From NCBI GenBank assembly GCA_024760905.1, contig CM045739.1:244501-308500 (forward strand): 64,000 bases of DNA, written 5' to 3'. This document shows, in pieces, positions 45,601 to 55,231 of this stretch. Position numbers and translations under genes: made by a program. Numbering within the stretch: position 1 is the first letter of the stretch; every line of letters begins with the position of its first letter. The stretch is from Plotosus lineatus (lineage: Eukaryota; Chordata; Actinopteri; Siluriformes; Plotosidae). The notes beneath the pieces are model-generated. The model searched no databases. It was not told the DNA's origin and saw nothing but the letters and a program-made list of their open reading frames with translations.

Positions 45601-48600
45601 GAGCTGATGAATGAGGAAAATGAGAGAGAAAAAGAGTAGAAGAGGTGACCGTTGAGGACCAGGAAGTAGGAAAGATTGGTAAGGGTGACGTGAGGAGGGC
45701 ATTGAAGAGGATCATCATCATCTTCTTTTCCTTTCGGCTGTTCCCTTCAGGGGTCGCCACAGCAAATGATCTGCCTCCATCTCTCCCTATCCTCTGCATC
45801 TTCTACTCTTACTCCAACGACCTTCATGTCCGCCTTCACCGCATCCATAAATCTTCTCTTTGGTCTTCCTCTGGGCCTTTTGCCTGGTAGTTCCAACCTC
45901 AGCATCCTACGACCAATATACTCACTATCCCTCCTCTGTACATGTCCAAACCATCTCAATCGAGCCTCTCTGACTTTCTCCCAAAGAGAAGCTCAAAATT
46001 TTCATCTCTGCTACCTCCAGCTCTGCCTCCTGTCTTTTCCCTGGGGCCACTGTCTCTAAACCATACAACATCGCTGGCCTCATCACCGTTTTGTACACTT
46101 TTCCCTTCATTCTTGCCGATACTCTCCTATCACACATCACACCGGACACTTTTCTCCATCCATTCCAACCTGCCTGCACGTGCTTCTTCACCTCTTTTCC
46201 ACACTCTCCATTGCTCTGGATTGTTGAGCCTAAGTACTTAAAATCCTCCACCTTCTTTATCTCTGCCCCCTGTAACCTCAAAGTTCCTCTTGGGTCCTTG
46301 TCGTTCACACACATGTATTCTGTCTTACTAAGACTAACCTTCAATCCCCTCCTTTCCAGGGCATACCTCCACCTCTCTAGATTTTCCTCCACTTGGTCTC
46401 TGCTCTCACTGCAGATCACGATGTCATCTGCAAACATCATAGTCCATGGAGATTCTTGTCTAACCTCGTCTGTTAGCCTGTCCATCACCATAGCAAACAA
46501 GAAGGGGCTGAGAGCTGACCCTTGATGCAGTCCCACCTCCACCTTGAACTCTTCTGTCACACCGATAGCACACCTCACCACTGTCTTACATCTCTCTACA
46601 TGTCCTGCACCACTCTAACATACTTCTCTGTCACTCCAGACTTCCTCATACAATACCACAGTTCTTCTCTCGGCACCCTGTCATATGCTTTCTCCAGATC
46701 CACAAAGGCACAATGCAGCTCCTTCTGACCTTTTCTGGACTTCTCTATTAACATCCTCAAAGCAAACACTGCATCTGTGGTGCTCTTTCTTGGCATGAAA
46801 CCAAACTGTTGTTCACAAATGCTGACCTCTGCCCTTAGTCTTGCTTCCACTATTCTTTCCCATAACTTCATTGTATGGCTCATCAACTTTATCCCTCTGT
46901 AGTGGCCACAACTCTGTACATCTCCCTTGTTCTTAAAAATGGGCACAAGCACACTTCTCCTCCAGTCCTCTGGCATCTGCTCACTTTCTAAGACCTTGTT
47001 GAGTATTCTTGTCAGAAAATCTACTGCTACCTCCCCTAGACACTTCCATACCTCAACCGGTATGTCATCAGGGCCAACTGCCTTTCCACTCTTCATCCTC
47101 TTCAATGCCCTCCTCACTTCTCCCTTACTAATCTTTGCTACTTCCTGCTCCTCAACGGTCACCCCTTCTACTCTTTTTTCTCTCTCATTTTCCTCATTCA
47201 TCAGCTCTTCAAAGTACTCTTTCCATCTTCCCAGCACACTTCTGTCATCAGTCAATACATTTCCCTCTCTGTCCTTTATCACTCTAACTTGCTGCACGTC
47301 TTTCCCATCTCTATTTCTCTGCTGTGCTAACCTGTATAGATCATATACTCCCTCCTTACTGTTCAACCTATCATACAAGTCATCATACGCCCTCTGTTTG
47401 GCCTTTGACACTGCTACCTTCGCCTTACGCTGTGTCTCCCTGTACTCCTGTTCTCTCTCTTCGGTCCTCTCAATGTCCCACTTCTTCTTGGCGAACCTCT
47501 TCTTTTGTACACACTCCTGCACTTCCTCATTCCACCACCAAGTTTCCTTATCTACTTTCCTTCCAGAGGACACACCAAGTACTCTCCTACCGGTCTCCCT
47601 GATCACATTGGCTGTGGTTGTCCAGTCCTCTGGAAGCACTTCCTGACTACCCAAAGCCTGTTTCAACTCCTCCTTGAAGACAATAACACACACTTCCTTT
47701 TTCAGCTCACACCACTTTGTCTTCTGCTCTGCCTTTGCCTGCTTCACCTTCCTCACCATCAATGTCATCCTGCACACCCCCATCCTATGCTGTTTGGAAA
47801 CACTCTCACCCGCTACTACTTTGCAGTCACTGACTTTCTTCAAATTACATCGCATCGCCTGCACAAGATGTAGTCCACTTGTGTGCTCCTACCTCCACTT
47901 TTATAAGTCACCCTATGCTCCTGTCTCTTCTGGAAGAAAGTATTTACCACAGCCATTTCCACCCTTTTTGCAAAATCTACCAACATCTGTCCTTCTGCGT
48001 TCCTGTCCTGGATACCAAACCTGCCCATCACTTCCTCGTCCCCTCGGTTTCCTTCACCAACATGTCCATTGAAGTCTGCCCCAATGACCACTCTTTCATC
48101 TCTGGGGGTACTCTGCATCACTTCATCTAAGTCACTCCAGAATCTCACCTTCTCTTCTAGCACACACACTTACCTGTGGGGCATAAACACTAACAATATT
48201 GAACATCACGCCTTCAATTTCCAACTTGAGACTCATCACTCTGTCTGACACTCTTTTCACTTCTAGAACATTCCTGACAAACCCTTCCTTCAAGATGACT
48301 CCTACTCCATTTCTCTTCCCATCCACACCATTATAAAACAGTTTAAACCCTGCTCCTAAGCTTCTAGCCTTTCTACCTTTCCACCTTGTCTCCTGAACAC
48401 ACAGTATGTCCACCTTCCTCCTCTGCATCATGTCAGCCAGCTCCCTATCTTTTCCTTGCATACTTCCAACATTCAAAGTCCCTACTCTCAGTCCTAGGCT
48501 CATGCATTTCCTCTTCTCTCTCTGCCTACGGACACGCCTCCCGCCTCTCCTTCTTCGACGTCTTTGACCAACAGTAGTCCAATTTCCATCAGCACCCTGT

Positions 48601-50814
48601 TGGTTGACAGCACTGATGGCGGTCGTTGTTAACCCGGGCCTCGACCGATCCGGTATGAATTCTGTATTGATCATTTGCATTTTTAAATGTGGCAGAAGTT
48701 TTACGCCGGATGCCCTTCCTGTCGCAATCCTCTGCATTTATCCGGGCTTGGGACCGACATAAGGGTGAGAGACACTGGTTAGTCCCCCCCTCCCGCCCGC
48801 CTCATGGCTGCATTGAGGGCATTGAAGAGTGGAAAGGCAGTTGGTCCTGATGACATACCGGTGGAGGTATGGAAGTGTCTAGGGGAGGCAGCAGTAGATT
48901 TTCTGACAAGAACATTCAACAAGGTCTTAGAGAGTGAGCAGATGCCGGAGGAATGGAGGAGAAGTGTGCTGGTGCCCATTTTTAAGAACAAGGGAGACGT
49001 GCAGAGTTATGGCAACTACAGAGGGATAAAGTTGATGAGCCATACGATTAAGTTATAGGAAAGAATAGTGGAGGCTAGACCAAGGGCAGAGGTCAGCATT
49101 TGTGAACAACAGTTTGGTTTCATGCCAAGAAAGAGCACCACAGATGCAGTGTTTGCTTTGAGGATGTTAATAGAGAAGTACAGAGAAGGCCAGAGGGAGC
49201 TGCATTGTGCCTTGTGGATCTGGAGAAAGCATATGACAGGGTGCCGGGAGAGGAACTGTGGTATTGCATGAGGAAGTCTGGAGTGGCAGAGAAGTATGTT
49301 AGAGTGGTGCAGGACATGTATAAGAGATGTAAGACAGTGGTGAGGTGTGCCGTTGGTGTGACAGAAGAGTTCAAGGTGGAGGTGGGACTGCATCAAGGGT
49401 CAGCTCTGAGCACCTTCTTGTTTGCTATGGTGATGGACAGGCTGACAGACAAGGTGAGACAAGATTCCCCATGGACTATTATGTTTGCAGATGACATTGA
49501 TGTGTAGTGAGAGAAGAGAACAAGAATAGGAAAATTTAGAGAGGTAGCGGTATGCCCTGGAAAAGGGAGGACTGAAGGTTAGCTCAAGTAAGAAAGAATA
49601 CATGTGTGTGAACGAGAAGGACCCAAGAGAAACAGTGAGGTTACGGGGAGCAGACATAAAGAAGGTGGAGGATTTTAAGTACTTGGGCCCAACCATCTAG
49701 AGCAATGGAGAGTGTGGAAAAGAGGTAAAGAAGCGTGTGCAGGCAGGCTGCAGAAAACTATCAGGTGGGATAGGAGAGTAAGAATGAAAGGAAAAGTGTA
49801 CAAGACGGTGTTGAGGCCAGCGATGTTTTATGATTTAGAAACAGTGGCCCTGGGGAAAAGACAGGAGGCAGAGCTGGAGGTAGCACAGATGAAAATGTTG
49901 AGGTTCTCTTTGGGAGTAACGAGGATGGATAGGATCAGAAATGAGTACATCAGAGGGCCAGCACATGTAAGATGTTTTGGAGACAAAGTCAGAGAGACTA
50001 GATTGAGATGGTTTGAACACGTACAGAAGCAGGATAGTGAGTATGTTGATAGCAGGATGCTGAGGTTGGAACTATCAGGCAGAAGGCCTAGAGGAAGACC
50101 AAAGAGAATATTTATGGATGTGGTGAAGGAGGACATGAAGGTAGTTGGAGTAAGAGTAGAAGATGCAGAGGATAGGGTGAGATGGAGGCAGACCATTTGC
50201 TGTGGCGACTCCTGAAGGGAACAGCCTAAAGGAAAAGAAGAGGAAGAAGATTAGATGATATGTTTCCCAACTGTAGATAGCAAACAGGCTCCGCCCTGGA
50301 CCCCCTCCCCCTTCCCAAAGTTTAGCTGAAAATATATTTTGCTGGTGTTATCCCTGGGCCTGATTCTTATGGTACATGCAGTAATGTGTGTTTCAAGTGC
50401 AGTGAGGTAAAAGTGATGATTCTGGTTACACAATTTACTCCTTGACCCAAATCACTCACGGTTGTATTAGGATGCAACAGTAACCACATGTGTGGGTCCT
50501 TTGGGAGAGGTCTGTGTTCCAATACGAAAAAAAATGGTAGTATGTATTTGAGGGGAACACATTTGTGTGTGATAAACAAATCCTTAAAGAGCTTGTTCTG
50601 GTGTGCGTGTAGGAGGATTGAGCGCAGGGCAAGATATGATGAGATCCGCAAGAAATATGGTGGGTTACACACTAACATTACATCAATTAAAATCTAGTTT
50701 CATATAAAAAAAAAAACTGACCTTAAAAATACTCGTGTGTGTGTGTGTGTCTCTGCCTCTGCAGGTTTAATTTCAGACTCTGATCACCCATACAGCAAGT
50801 TTGAGAATGAGTGA
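40048..50814 (+). CDS. pttg1ip: PTTG1IP-family gene (PTTG1-binding factor), seven coding exons
   Basis: Joining 40048-40192, 41502-41548, 41939-42047, 42270-42378, 42661-42726, 50613-50659 and 50765-50814 gives 190 codons plus stop, close to the roughly 180 residues of the mammalian protein. All introns are GT-AG and phases agree throughout. Order: a hydrophobic signal peptide ([17 protein letters not shown]), a PSI-like domain ([15 protein letters not shown] with [10 protein letters not shown], then [14 protein letters not shown]), a membrane helix ([19 protein letters not shown] with a Cys-rich end), and a charged cytoplasmic tail with [13 protein letters not shown] and final HPYSKFENE. The family binds securin (PTTG1) and is found in membranes and nucleus. 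Linkage to CDK14 may mean this is the PTTG1IP2 paralogue (uncertain). Intron 5 is 7.9 kb of transposons. Confidence 0.93.
40193..41501 (+). other. PTTG1IP-family intron 1
   Basis: This is a 1309-bp, AT-rich intron with no transposon that I recognise, the cleanest stretch of the window. It ends in TTCTGTTTTATAG, a normal acceptor with a pyrimidine tract. Confidence 0.7.
41502..41548 (+). CDS. pttg1ip: PTTG1IP-family exon 2 (PSI domain, first part)
   Basis: With the split first codon it encodes [16 protein letters not shown]. The three Cys and the N-linked site NVS are typical of the family. The donor is TCT|GTAAGA. Confidence 0.92.
41630..41765 (+). mobile_element. SINE middle fragment in intron 2
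   Basis: CCCAGTGCACTAAGTGAGTT, TGTCTCTCACTGTCTGATGA and GTAAAAGAATCATTGCTGA match the middle of the SINE at 39247-39590. Head and tail are missing. Confidence 0.85.
41766..41880 (-). repeat. Interspersed repeat, inverted copy of the 15663 family
   Basis: Reverse complement: CATTCATTCATTTTCTGAAC, then GGCACCCATCTCAGCC and GGGTACACCCTGGACAGC, in the same order as at 15663-15797. It abuts the SINE fragment directly, in intron 2. Confidence 0.8.
41939..42047 (+). CDS. pttg1ip: PTTG1IP-family exon 3 (PSI domain, second part)
   Basis: Encodes [34 protein letters not shown]. The CLWC and RWGVC motifs are the strongest family signature. The donor CAG|GTATAT runs straight into a (TA)n microsatellite. 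Confidence 0.95.
42048..42269 (+). repeat. Intron 3 made almost wholly of simple repeats
   Basis: Within 222 bp are a (TA)n run (about 42053-42137), a short A12 tract, a T-rich run and a (GT)n run (42234-42266) that ends three bases before the acceptor TTAG. The functional pyrimidine tract is a T-run some 40 bases upstream of the acceptor. Confidence 0.92.
42270..42378 (+). CDS. pttg1ip: PTTG1IP-family exon 4 (membrane helix)
   Basis: Encodes [20 protein letters not shown] followed by [17 protein letters not shown]. This is a single hydrophobic helix capped by a Cys cluster, probably palmitoylated, and basic stop-transfer residues. The donor is CACG|GTAACT. Confidence 0.93.
42607..42660 (+). 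repeat. (GT)n tract forming the intron 4 acceptor
   Basis: GT repeats with an AT and a GC interruption pass into GCGCACACACACAG, whose last AG is the splice acceptor of exon 5. There is no pyrimidine tract. Confidence 0.9.
42661..42726 (+). CDS. pttg1ip: PTTG1IP-family exon 5 (cytoplasmic tail)
   Basis: Encodes [23 protein letters not shown], the start of the charged coiled-coil-like tail. The donor is ATCG|GTAAGA. The next exon is 7.9 kb away. Confidence 0.88.
42929..43122. repeat. 80-bp fold-back inverted repeat
   Basis: Left arm 42929-43011 (GGCGCTTGTCGCAAGTGACA to AGTGAGCAAAGTG) and right arm 43036-43122 (CACACTTGCTCATTTGAAAG to GCTACAAGCGC) are inverted copies with scattered mismatches around a 24-bp loop. 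The shared core is GAGACAAAGxGCGGCTTATCC. It is directly followed by a transposase-like N-terminus and may be the subterminal region of that transposon. Confidence 0.8.
43236..43525 (+). pseudogene. hAT/BED-like transposase N-terminal remnant
   Basis: In shifting frames the sequence reads [20 protein letters not shown] and [20 protein letters not shown]. The order (W-W-L entry, then a CxxC-like finger and NYGSR) resembles the start of hAT transposases with a BED-type zinc finger, such as the one at 30627. At least two frame changes and a stop are present. The outer ends of the element were not found. Confidence 0.5.
43526..44027. other. Intron 5 sequence, nothing recognised
   Basis: AT-rich sequence between the transposase remnant and the target site of the RTE-X insertion. 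Confidence 0.45.
44040..50252 (+). mobile_element. RTE-X LINE in intron 5, split by a second RTE-X
   Basis: The two parts 44040-45709 and 48815-50252 are one plus-strand element, flanked by AGATGATATGTT at 44028-44039 and 50253-50264. The left part holds the leader, a 348-codon endonuclease frame (44154-45200: [40 protein letters not shown]) and the linker. The right part holds the RT (48804-49058, 49205-49507, IMFADDIDV) and the C-terminus (49712-50215), ending in the standard tail. Stops and indels are many in the right part. It is inserted sense to the host gene. Confidence 0.93.
45710..48814 (-). mobile_element. Full-length RTE-X LINE nested in the previous copy, 15-bp TSD
   Basis: GAGGGCATTGAAGAG is at 45695-45709 and 48815-48829. 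Both are LINE codons (RRALKR) of the host copy, proving a nested insertion. The 3' tail ends in (GAT)n at the left and the 5' end ATGCAGCCATGAGG is at the right. This is the best-preserved full copy. Frames: 48132-48737 (leader, endonuclease start), 47840-48169 ([11 protein letters not shown]), 46596-47864 (422 codons, linker and RT to YVRVVQDM) and 45925-46581 (218 codons, [13 protein letters not shown] intact to the start of the C-terminal part). The last segment is at 45747-45959. Only about four frame changes break it. Confidence 0.95.
50265..50612 (+). other. 3' part of intron 5
   Basis: No repeat or gene is recognised. It ends TTGTTCTGGTGTGCGTGTAG, a GT-rich acceptor for exon 6. Confidence 0.6.
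50613..50659 (+). CDS. pttg1ip: PTTG1IP-family exon 6
   Basis: Encodes [16 protein letters not shown] plus a split Gly codon. YDEIRKKYG is nearly invariant in the family. The donor is ATG|GTGGGT. Confidence 0.95.
50765..50814 (+). CDS. pttg1ip: PTTG1IP-family exon 7 (C-terminus)
   Basis: After acceptor CTCTGCCTCTGCAG it completes the Gly codon and encodes [15 protein letters not shown] and TGA. The PYxxFEN end matches the family; YSKF fits a tyrosine-based sorting signal of the YxxPhi type. Confidence 0.93.
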
Positions 50815-51020
50815 GAGGGGCGTGATATGGGAGTTCTTTTCAGCAGATATTGTTTAAATATTAGTCACCATTATCACACAAAGAATCTGATTAACCACAT
50901 CTCTTCAAACTGCAGTGCTGTGTGTGTGTGTGTGTGTGTGGGGGGGGGGGGGTTAAACCCTGCTGTGCTACTGTGTGATCCTGATAAATGTTTCCTAATA
51001 AATTTAACTTTTACACTTGA
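50815..51020 (+). terminator. PTTG1IP-family 3' UTR with polyadenylation signal
   Basis: AATAAA at 50997-51002 lies about 185 bp after the stop and is followed by T/TG-rich sequence. A (TG)n run ending in a G12 tract lies at about 50920-50952. Confidence 0.7.
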
Positions 51021-51114
51021 TGTGTTCAGAAGTTCTTTAACTGTTAAAGAAGTTCACTCAGGAGTATAACTTTGAAATGCTTGCTCAGATTTTGGGAACA
51101 TTTGGTATGTGGGT

Positions 51115-53022
51115 TGGTCTTACAGGTACCTCACCTGGGATTGGTAAAGAAAGATGGGTGGAAATTGTTGAGAGTATGAACTTCACCTACTCTAATAGAC
51201 AAGCTTGGCAAACTATCAAAAAGCTTGACCCTGACTCTCATCCTACAAAATCAGCCCACCTAATTGCTCCAGATGAAATAGCTAAAGAAACAAAAGAGAG
51301 GAAAATACGTATCAAATCAGCAATTTGAAAAACAGATTAGACAAGAATACAAAACAATTATGGCAATCAAAGGACTGCTGGACTTTTTCTCAATGCTCCA
51401 ATTACACATATGGCAGAGGTTATTAAATGCATTAAAAATGGTAAGGGAGCTTGTGTCAGCGGAATCTACCCAGACATAACACACCTGGGATACTATGCAA
51501 TAGAATGGCTAGCTTCAGTAATGACTGACATAATGGGAAAAGGCACTTACCCGAAACTATGGAAACATGCCAGAGTATTCGCCATTCTGAAACTAGCGAA
51601 CCAGCCACAGAACCATTGAGCTATAGTCCTATATCACTGCTCTGCTGTCTATACAAGTTGTTCGAGAGAATCATTCTCACAAGGATCACACCTTATATAG
51701 ACCCATTCATATCAGTGCAGCAAGCAGGTTTCAGACCACAAAGAGGCACCACAGAACAGGTCCTCGCCCTAACATCACATATTGAAGCTGGTTTTGAAAA
51801 GAAGCTGAAAACAGGAGCACTCCTGGTTGACCTGTCTGCAGCCTACAATATGGTATGGACAGACAGACTTATGCTGAAGCTTGCAAAACTAATACCATGC
51901 AAGAAAATTCTCAAGATTTTGTCCCTTATGACTGGCATCAGACAGTTCCACGTGGTACTTGGAGGAGAGAAGAGCAAATCAAGAAAAATAAGGAATGGTG
52001 TTCAACAAGGTTCAGTTATTGCTCAGACTCTCTTTAACGTCTACATTAGTGATATGCCAGCAACAAAGTCTATACAACTAGGCTATGTGGATGACTGGGT
52101 CTTAGCACAATCAAATCAATCAAAAGCATGGACAGAAATCGAAGAATCACTCAGCAAAGACACATCTGCTCTTAAAGATTACTTTGACACGTGGTACCTC
52201 AAAATGAACACAACAAAGTCCGTTTCTACTGTATTTCATCCCAACAATCACGAGACATTAAAAACACAACATCCATGTCAAAGACAAGGTTTTGCCAGCA
52301 GATCGAAACCCCAAGTACTTAGGCATTACCCTAGACAGACAGCCCACCTACTGTAAACATCTTGAAGGATGCGCCAACAAGATCGCAAAAAGAAACTGCA
52401 TTCTAAGAAAGCTTACAAGAACCACATGGCGTGCATCTCAAACCGTTCTGCGAACTTCAACTTTGGCCTTTTGCTTCAGTGCTGCTAAATATTGCACCCC
52501 TGTATGGACCACACACACACAAAACCTATTGATACTAAGCTGAGGGAGTCAACGCGAACCATCAGAGGGTGCCTCAAGTCAACACCGACACAGTGGCTTC
52601 CAGTTGTGAGCTGAATTGCACCACCCCACATCAGAAGGGAAGATGCGACTCAAAAAATGCTTAAAAGGCTTAAAGACATGGCAAATTATATACTGTATCT
52701 CTGAAACAAGTATACATGAATGCCCCAACAACCTCAAGTCTCAAGTCAAGAAACCCTTTCTACAAAGCAGAGCTTGAAGACTTTGATCCAACAGAAACAT
52801 AGACAACAGAATGGGAAGGAAATGTTCCAATAGGTGGAAATGAGATAAATGACCTGACTCAACCCCTTCCTGGCTTCAAAATTCTTAAACGAAAACACTG
52901 GGTAGTAACCAACAGACTCAGAACAAGACATGCAAGGACTGCCTACATGATGCACAAATGGAAAGTAAAGAACTCCCCTATATGCCCTGGGTGTACCAGT
53001 GCTCCTGAAACAACAGAAAATG
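51115..53022 (+). mobile_element. Jockey-like LINE, RT domain, degraded
   Basis: The linker (GKERWVEIVESMNFTYSNRQ, AWQTIKKLDPDSHPTKSAHL) is followed by the RT: KNGKGACVSGIYPD, SPISLLCCLYKLFERIILTR, VQQAGFRPQRGTTEQVLALT, LLVDLSAAYNMVW, GVQQGSVIAQTLFNVYISDM and GYVDDWVLA. The C-terminal LGITLDRQPTYCKHLEG and SAAKYCTPVWTTH follow. The AAYDxVW and YADDxxL layout is that of the jockey clade; YADD is YVDD here. Frames are broken (51410-51619, 51559-52356, 52292-52543). The element ends where an inverted SINE was inserted at 53023. It starts about 100 bp after the PTTG1IP-family polyadenylation signal. Confidence 0.82.
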
Positions 53023-53222
53023 TCTGTCTTCCTTTCGGCTTTTTCCCTTTTACTCGGGAGTCGCCACAGCGAATCATCTGATTTGCACGTTTGATTTGGC
53101 AGAGGGTTTTTCGTCGGATGCCCTTCCTGTCACAACCCTTTTTTTCAGCAAGGGACAGAAACACGCTGACGACTTTGTAGCCTACTCTTTACGAAAGTCA
53201 GCAATGGTTCTTTTACATGCCC
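53023..53222 (-). mobile_element. SINE, 5' truncated
   Basis: The minus strand carries GTAAAAGAACCATTGCTGA, GTGTTTCTGTCCCTTGCTG, CAGGAAGGGCATCCGACG, CGAATCATTCGCTGTGGCGA-like sequence and GAAAGGAAGACAGACA at the end. The tRNA-like head is missing. Confidence 0.88.
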
Positions 53223-53646
53223 TCTGAGCTGTAGCCATATAACACTAACTAACCTGGGATTGGTGCACACCAAACTCACTTCATAATTAATTATCCAGTA
53301 GGACTTTATCTTTTTTAACATGATAGTTTTGATTTTGGTTTAAGGAAGATTTAGATCAAATTAAATGTTCTTGGGAGCTTTGGACCCCTGTGGTCCATTT
53401 TTATTACTGGTAATTTTATCATATTGCATACTACTATTAGTAGGTTGAGGTGATTGTTACATTAGATGTGGAAGGGACAGGATTGTGCAGCTTTACACAC
53501 ACACACACACACACACACACAGGTTCTATGACATGATAATTGCTCCTTTAACAGTTTTTGTGCACAATGACAAGGCCTCGTTAACAGGATATTTATCATT
53601 TGAAAGCAGTCTGTTAAAAAAACTTTTTGGCATGTGGACCCTGGAA
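53223..53646. other. Spacer with (CA)n
   Basis: AT-rich, with a (CA)n run at 53495-53521. No gene is recognised. Confidence 0.5.
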
Positions 53647-54512
53647 TTGCATCATCATCATCATCATCATCTTCCACTTGATCCAGAATCGAGTCGTGGG
53701 GGAGGCAACCTAAGCAAAGAGGACAAGACATCCTTCTCCCCTGCCACTTCCTCCAGCTCTTCCGGTGGGTCACCAAGGCATTTCCAGACAAGCCGAGAGA
53801 CATAGTCCATCCAGTTGTTCTAGGTTGACCCCAGGGTCTCTTCCCAGTTGGATATGCCTGAACCACCACACCAGGGAGGCATTTGAGAGGCATTCTAACC
53901 AGATGCCCGAGCCACCTCAACTGGCCACTCTCAATGCGGAGGAGCAGCGCATCTACTCCGAGCTCTCCCTGGGATGGAGGAGCTTCTCACCTTATCTCTA
54001 TGGGAGAGCCCCGCCACCCAATGAAGGAAGCTCATTTCAGCCCCTTGTATCCGTGATCTGGTTCTTTTGGTCACTACCCAAAGCTCATGACCATAGGTGA
54101 GGTTTGGAACATAGATCGACTGGTATATCAAGAGCTTCGCCTTGTGGCTCAACTGCTTCACAACAACGGACCGATACAGGCTGTGTTTAACAGCAGAGGC
54201 TGCAGCAATTCGTCTGTCAATCTCCCGCTCCATTCTTCCTTCACTCATGAACAGGACCCCAAGATATTTAAACTCCTCCACTTGGGGCAGGACCTCAGTC
54301 CTGACCTGTAGGGTGCATTCCACCCTTGTCTGACTGAGAACCATGGCCTCAGATTTGGAAGTACTGCTTTTCAACCCGGCTGCTTCGCACTCAACTGCAA
54401 ATTGCTCGAATGAGAGCTGGAGGTCCCGGCTTGATGAAGCCAAAAGGACAACATCATCTGCAAAAAGCAGAGACAAGATCTGATGGCCACCAAACCAGAA
54501 CCCCTCAAAGCC
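53647..54512 (-). mobile_element. Rex3 LINE, 5' truncated
   Basis: The minus strand begins within the RT (GFWFGGHQILSLLFADDVVL, catalytic FADD intact). It continues SSSRDLQLSFEQFAVECEAA, VLPQVEEFKYLGVLF, LTYGHELWVVTKRTRSRIQ and MRWLGHLVRMPLKCLPGVV, and ends in (GAT)n at 53650-53672. Its 5' border at 54512 is a direct junction with a Tc1-like fragment. Confidence 0.92.
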
Positions 54513-55143
54513 TTGTTTATGCTTCCATCTGCTGAAAAGCTTTATGGAGTTAAAGATTTCATTTTTCAGCTCGATCTGGCACCTTCTCACAGTGCCAAAA
54601 CCACTGGTAATTGGTTTACTGACCATGGTATTACTGTGCTCACTTGGCCTGCCAACTCTCCTGATCTGAACCCCATAGAGAATCTGTGGGATATTGTGAA
54701 GAGAAAGTTGAGAGACACCAGACCCAACATTGTGGATGAGCTTAAGGCCACTATCAAAGCATCCTGGGCCTCCATAACACCTCAGCAGTGCCACAGGCTG
54801 ATTGCCTCCATGCCACCCCACATTGAAGCAGTCATTTCTGCAAAAGGATTCCCGACCAAGTATTGAGTGCATAACTGAACATAATTATTTGAAGGTTGAC
54901 TTTTTTTGTATTAAAAACACTTTTTTTATTGGTCGGGTGAAATATGATAATTTTTTGAGATAGGGTTTTTTTGTTTTTCTTTACTTTTTTGCAAAAAATG
55001 ATCAATATTAAAACAATAAAAGGCTTGAACTACTTCAGTTGTGTGTAATGAATCTAAACTATATGAAAGTCTAATGTTTATCAGTACATTACAGAAAATA
55101 ATGAACTTTATCACAATATGCTAATTTTTTTTAGAAGGACCTG
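54513..55143 (+). mobile_element. Tc1-like transposon, right half only
   Basis: Same family as 17102-18648. The sequence starts in the transposase catalytic domain (MLPSAEKLYGVKDFIF) and includes QLDLAPSHSAKTTGNW (second Asp) and SPDLNPIENLWDIVKRKLRD (Glu, Trp intact). It ends SAKGFPTKY, then the right TIR to TTAGAAGGACCTGTATA. The left half is missing and replaced by Rex3. A 127-codon frame (54483-54866) begins in Rex3 antisense sequence and runs into the transposase; this is an accident of the junction. Confidence 0.92.
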
Positions 55144-55230
55144 TATACTAGGAGAGTTGTGGCCCAGTGGTAAGGTGCTGGATTGCCAATCCTAAAGTTG
55201 GGGGTTCAAGTTGGGGATTCACTATCGATG
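55144..55230 (+). mobile_element. SINE head fragment (tRNA-like)
   Basis: TGGCCCAGTGG (A box) and GGTTCAAGTTG (decayed B box) with GTGCTGGATTGCCAATCC between them match the head of the 39247 SINE. The body is missing. Confidence 0.82.
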
Positions 55231-55231
55231 G

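Noticed and set aside
53462..53920. 152-codon minus-strand frame ending in CVCVCVCK
   Set aside because: It is the Rex3 C-terminus out of its normal end, running into a (CA)n repeat.
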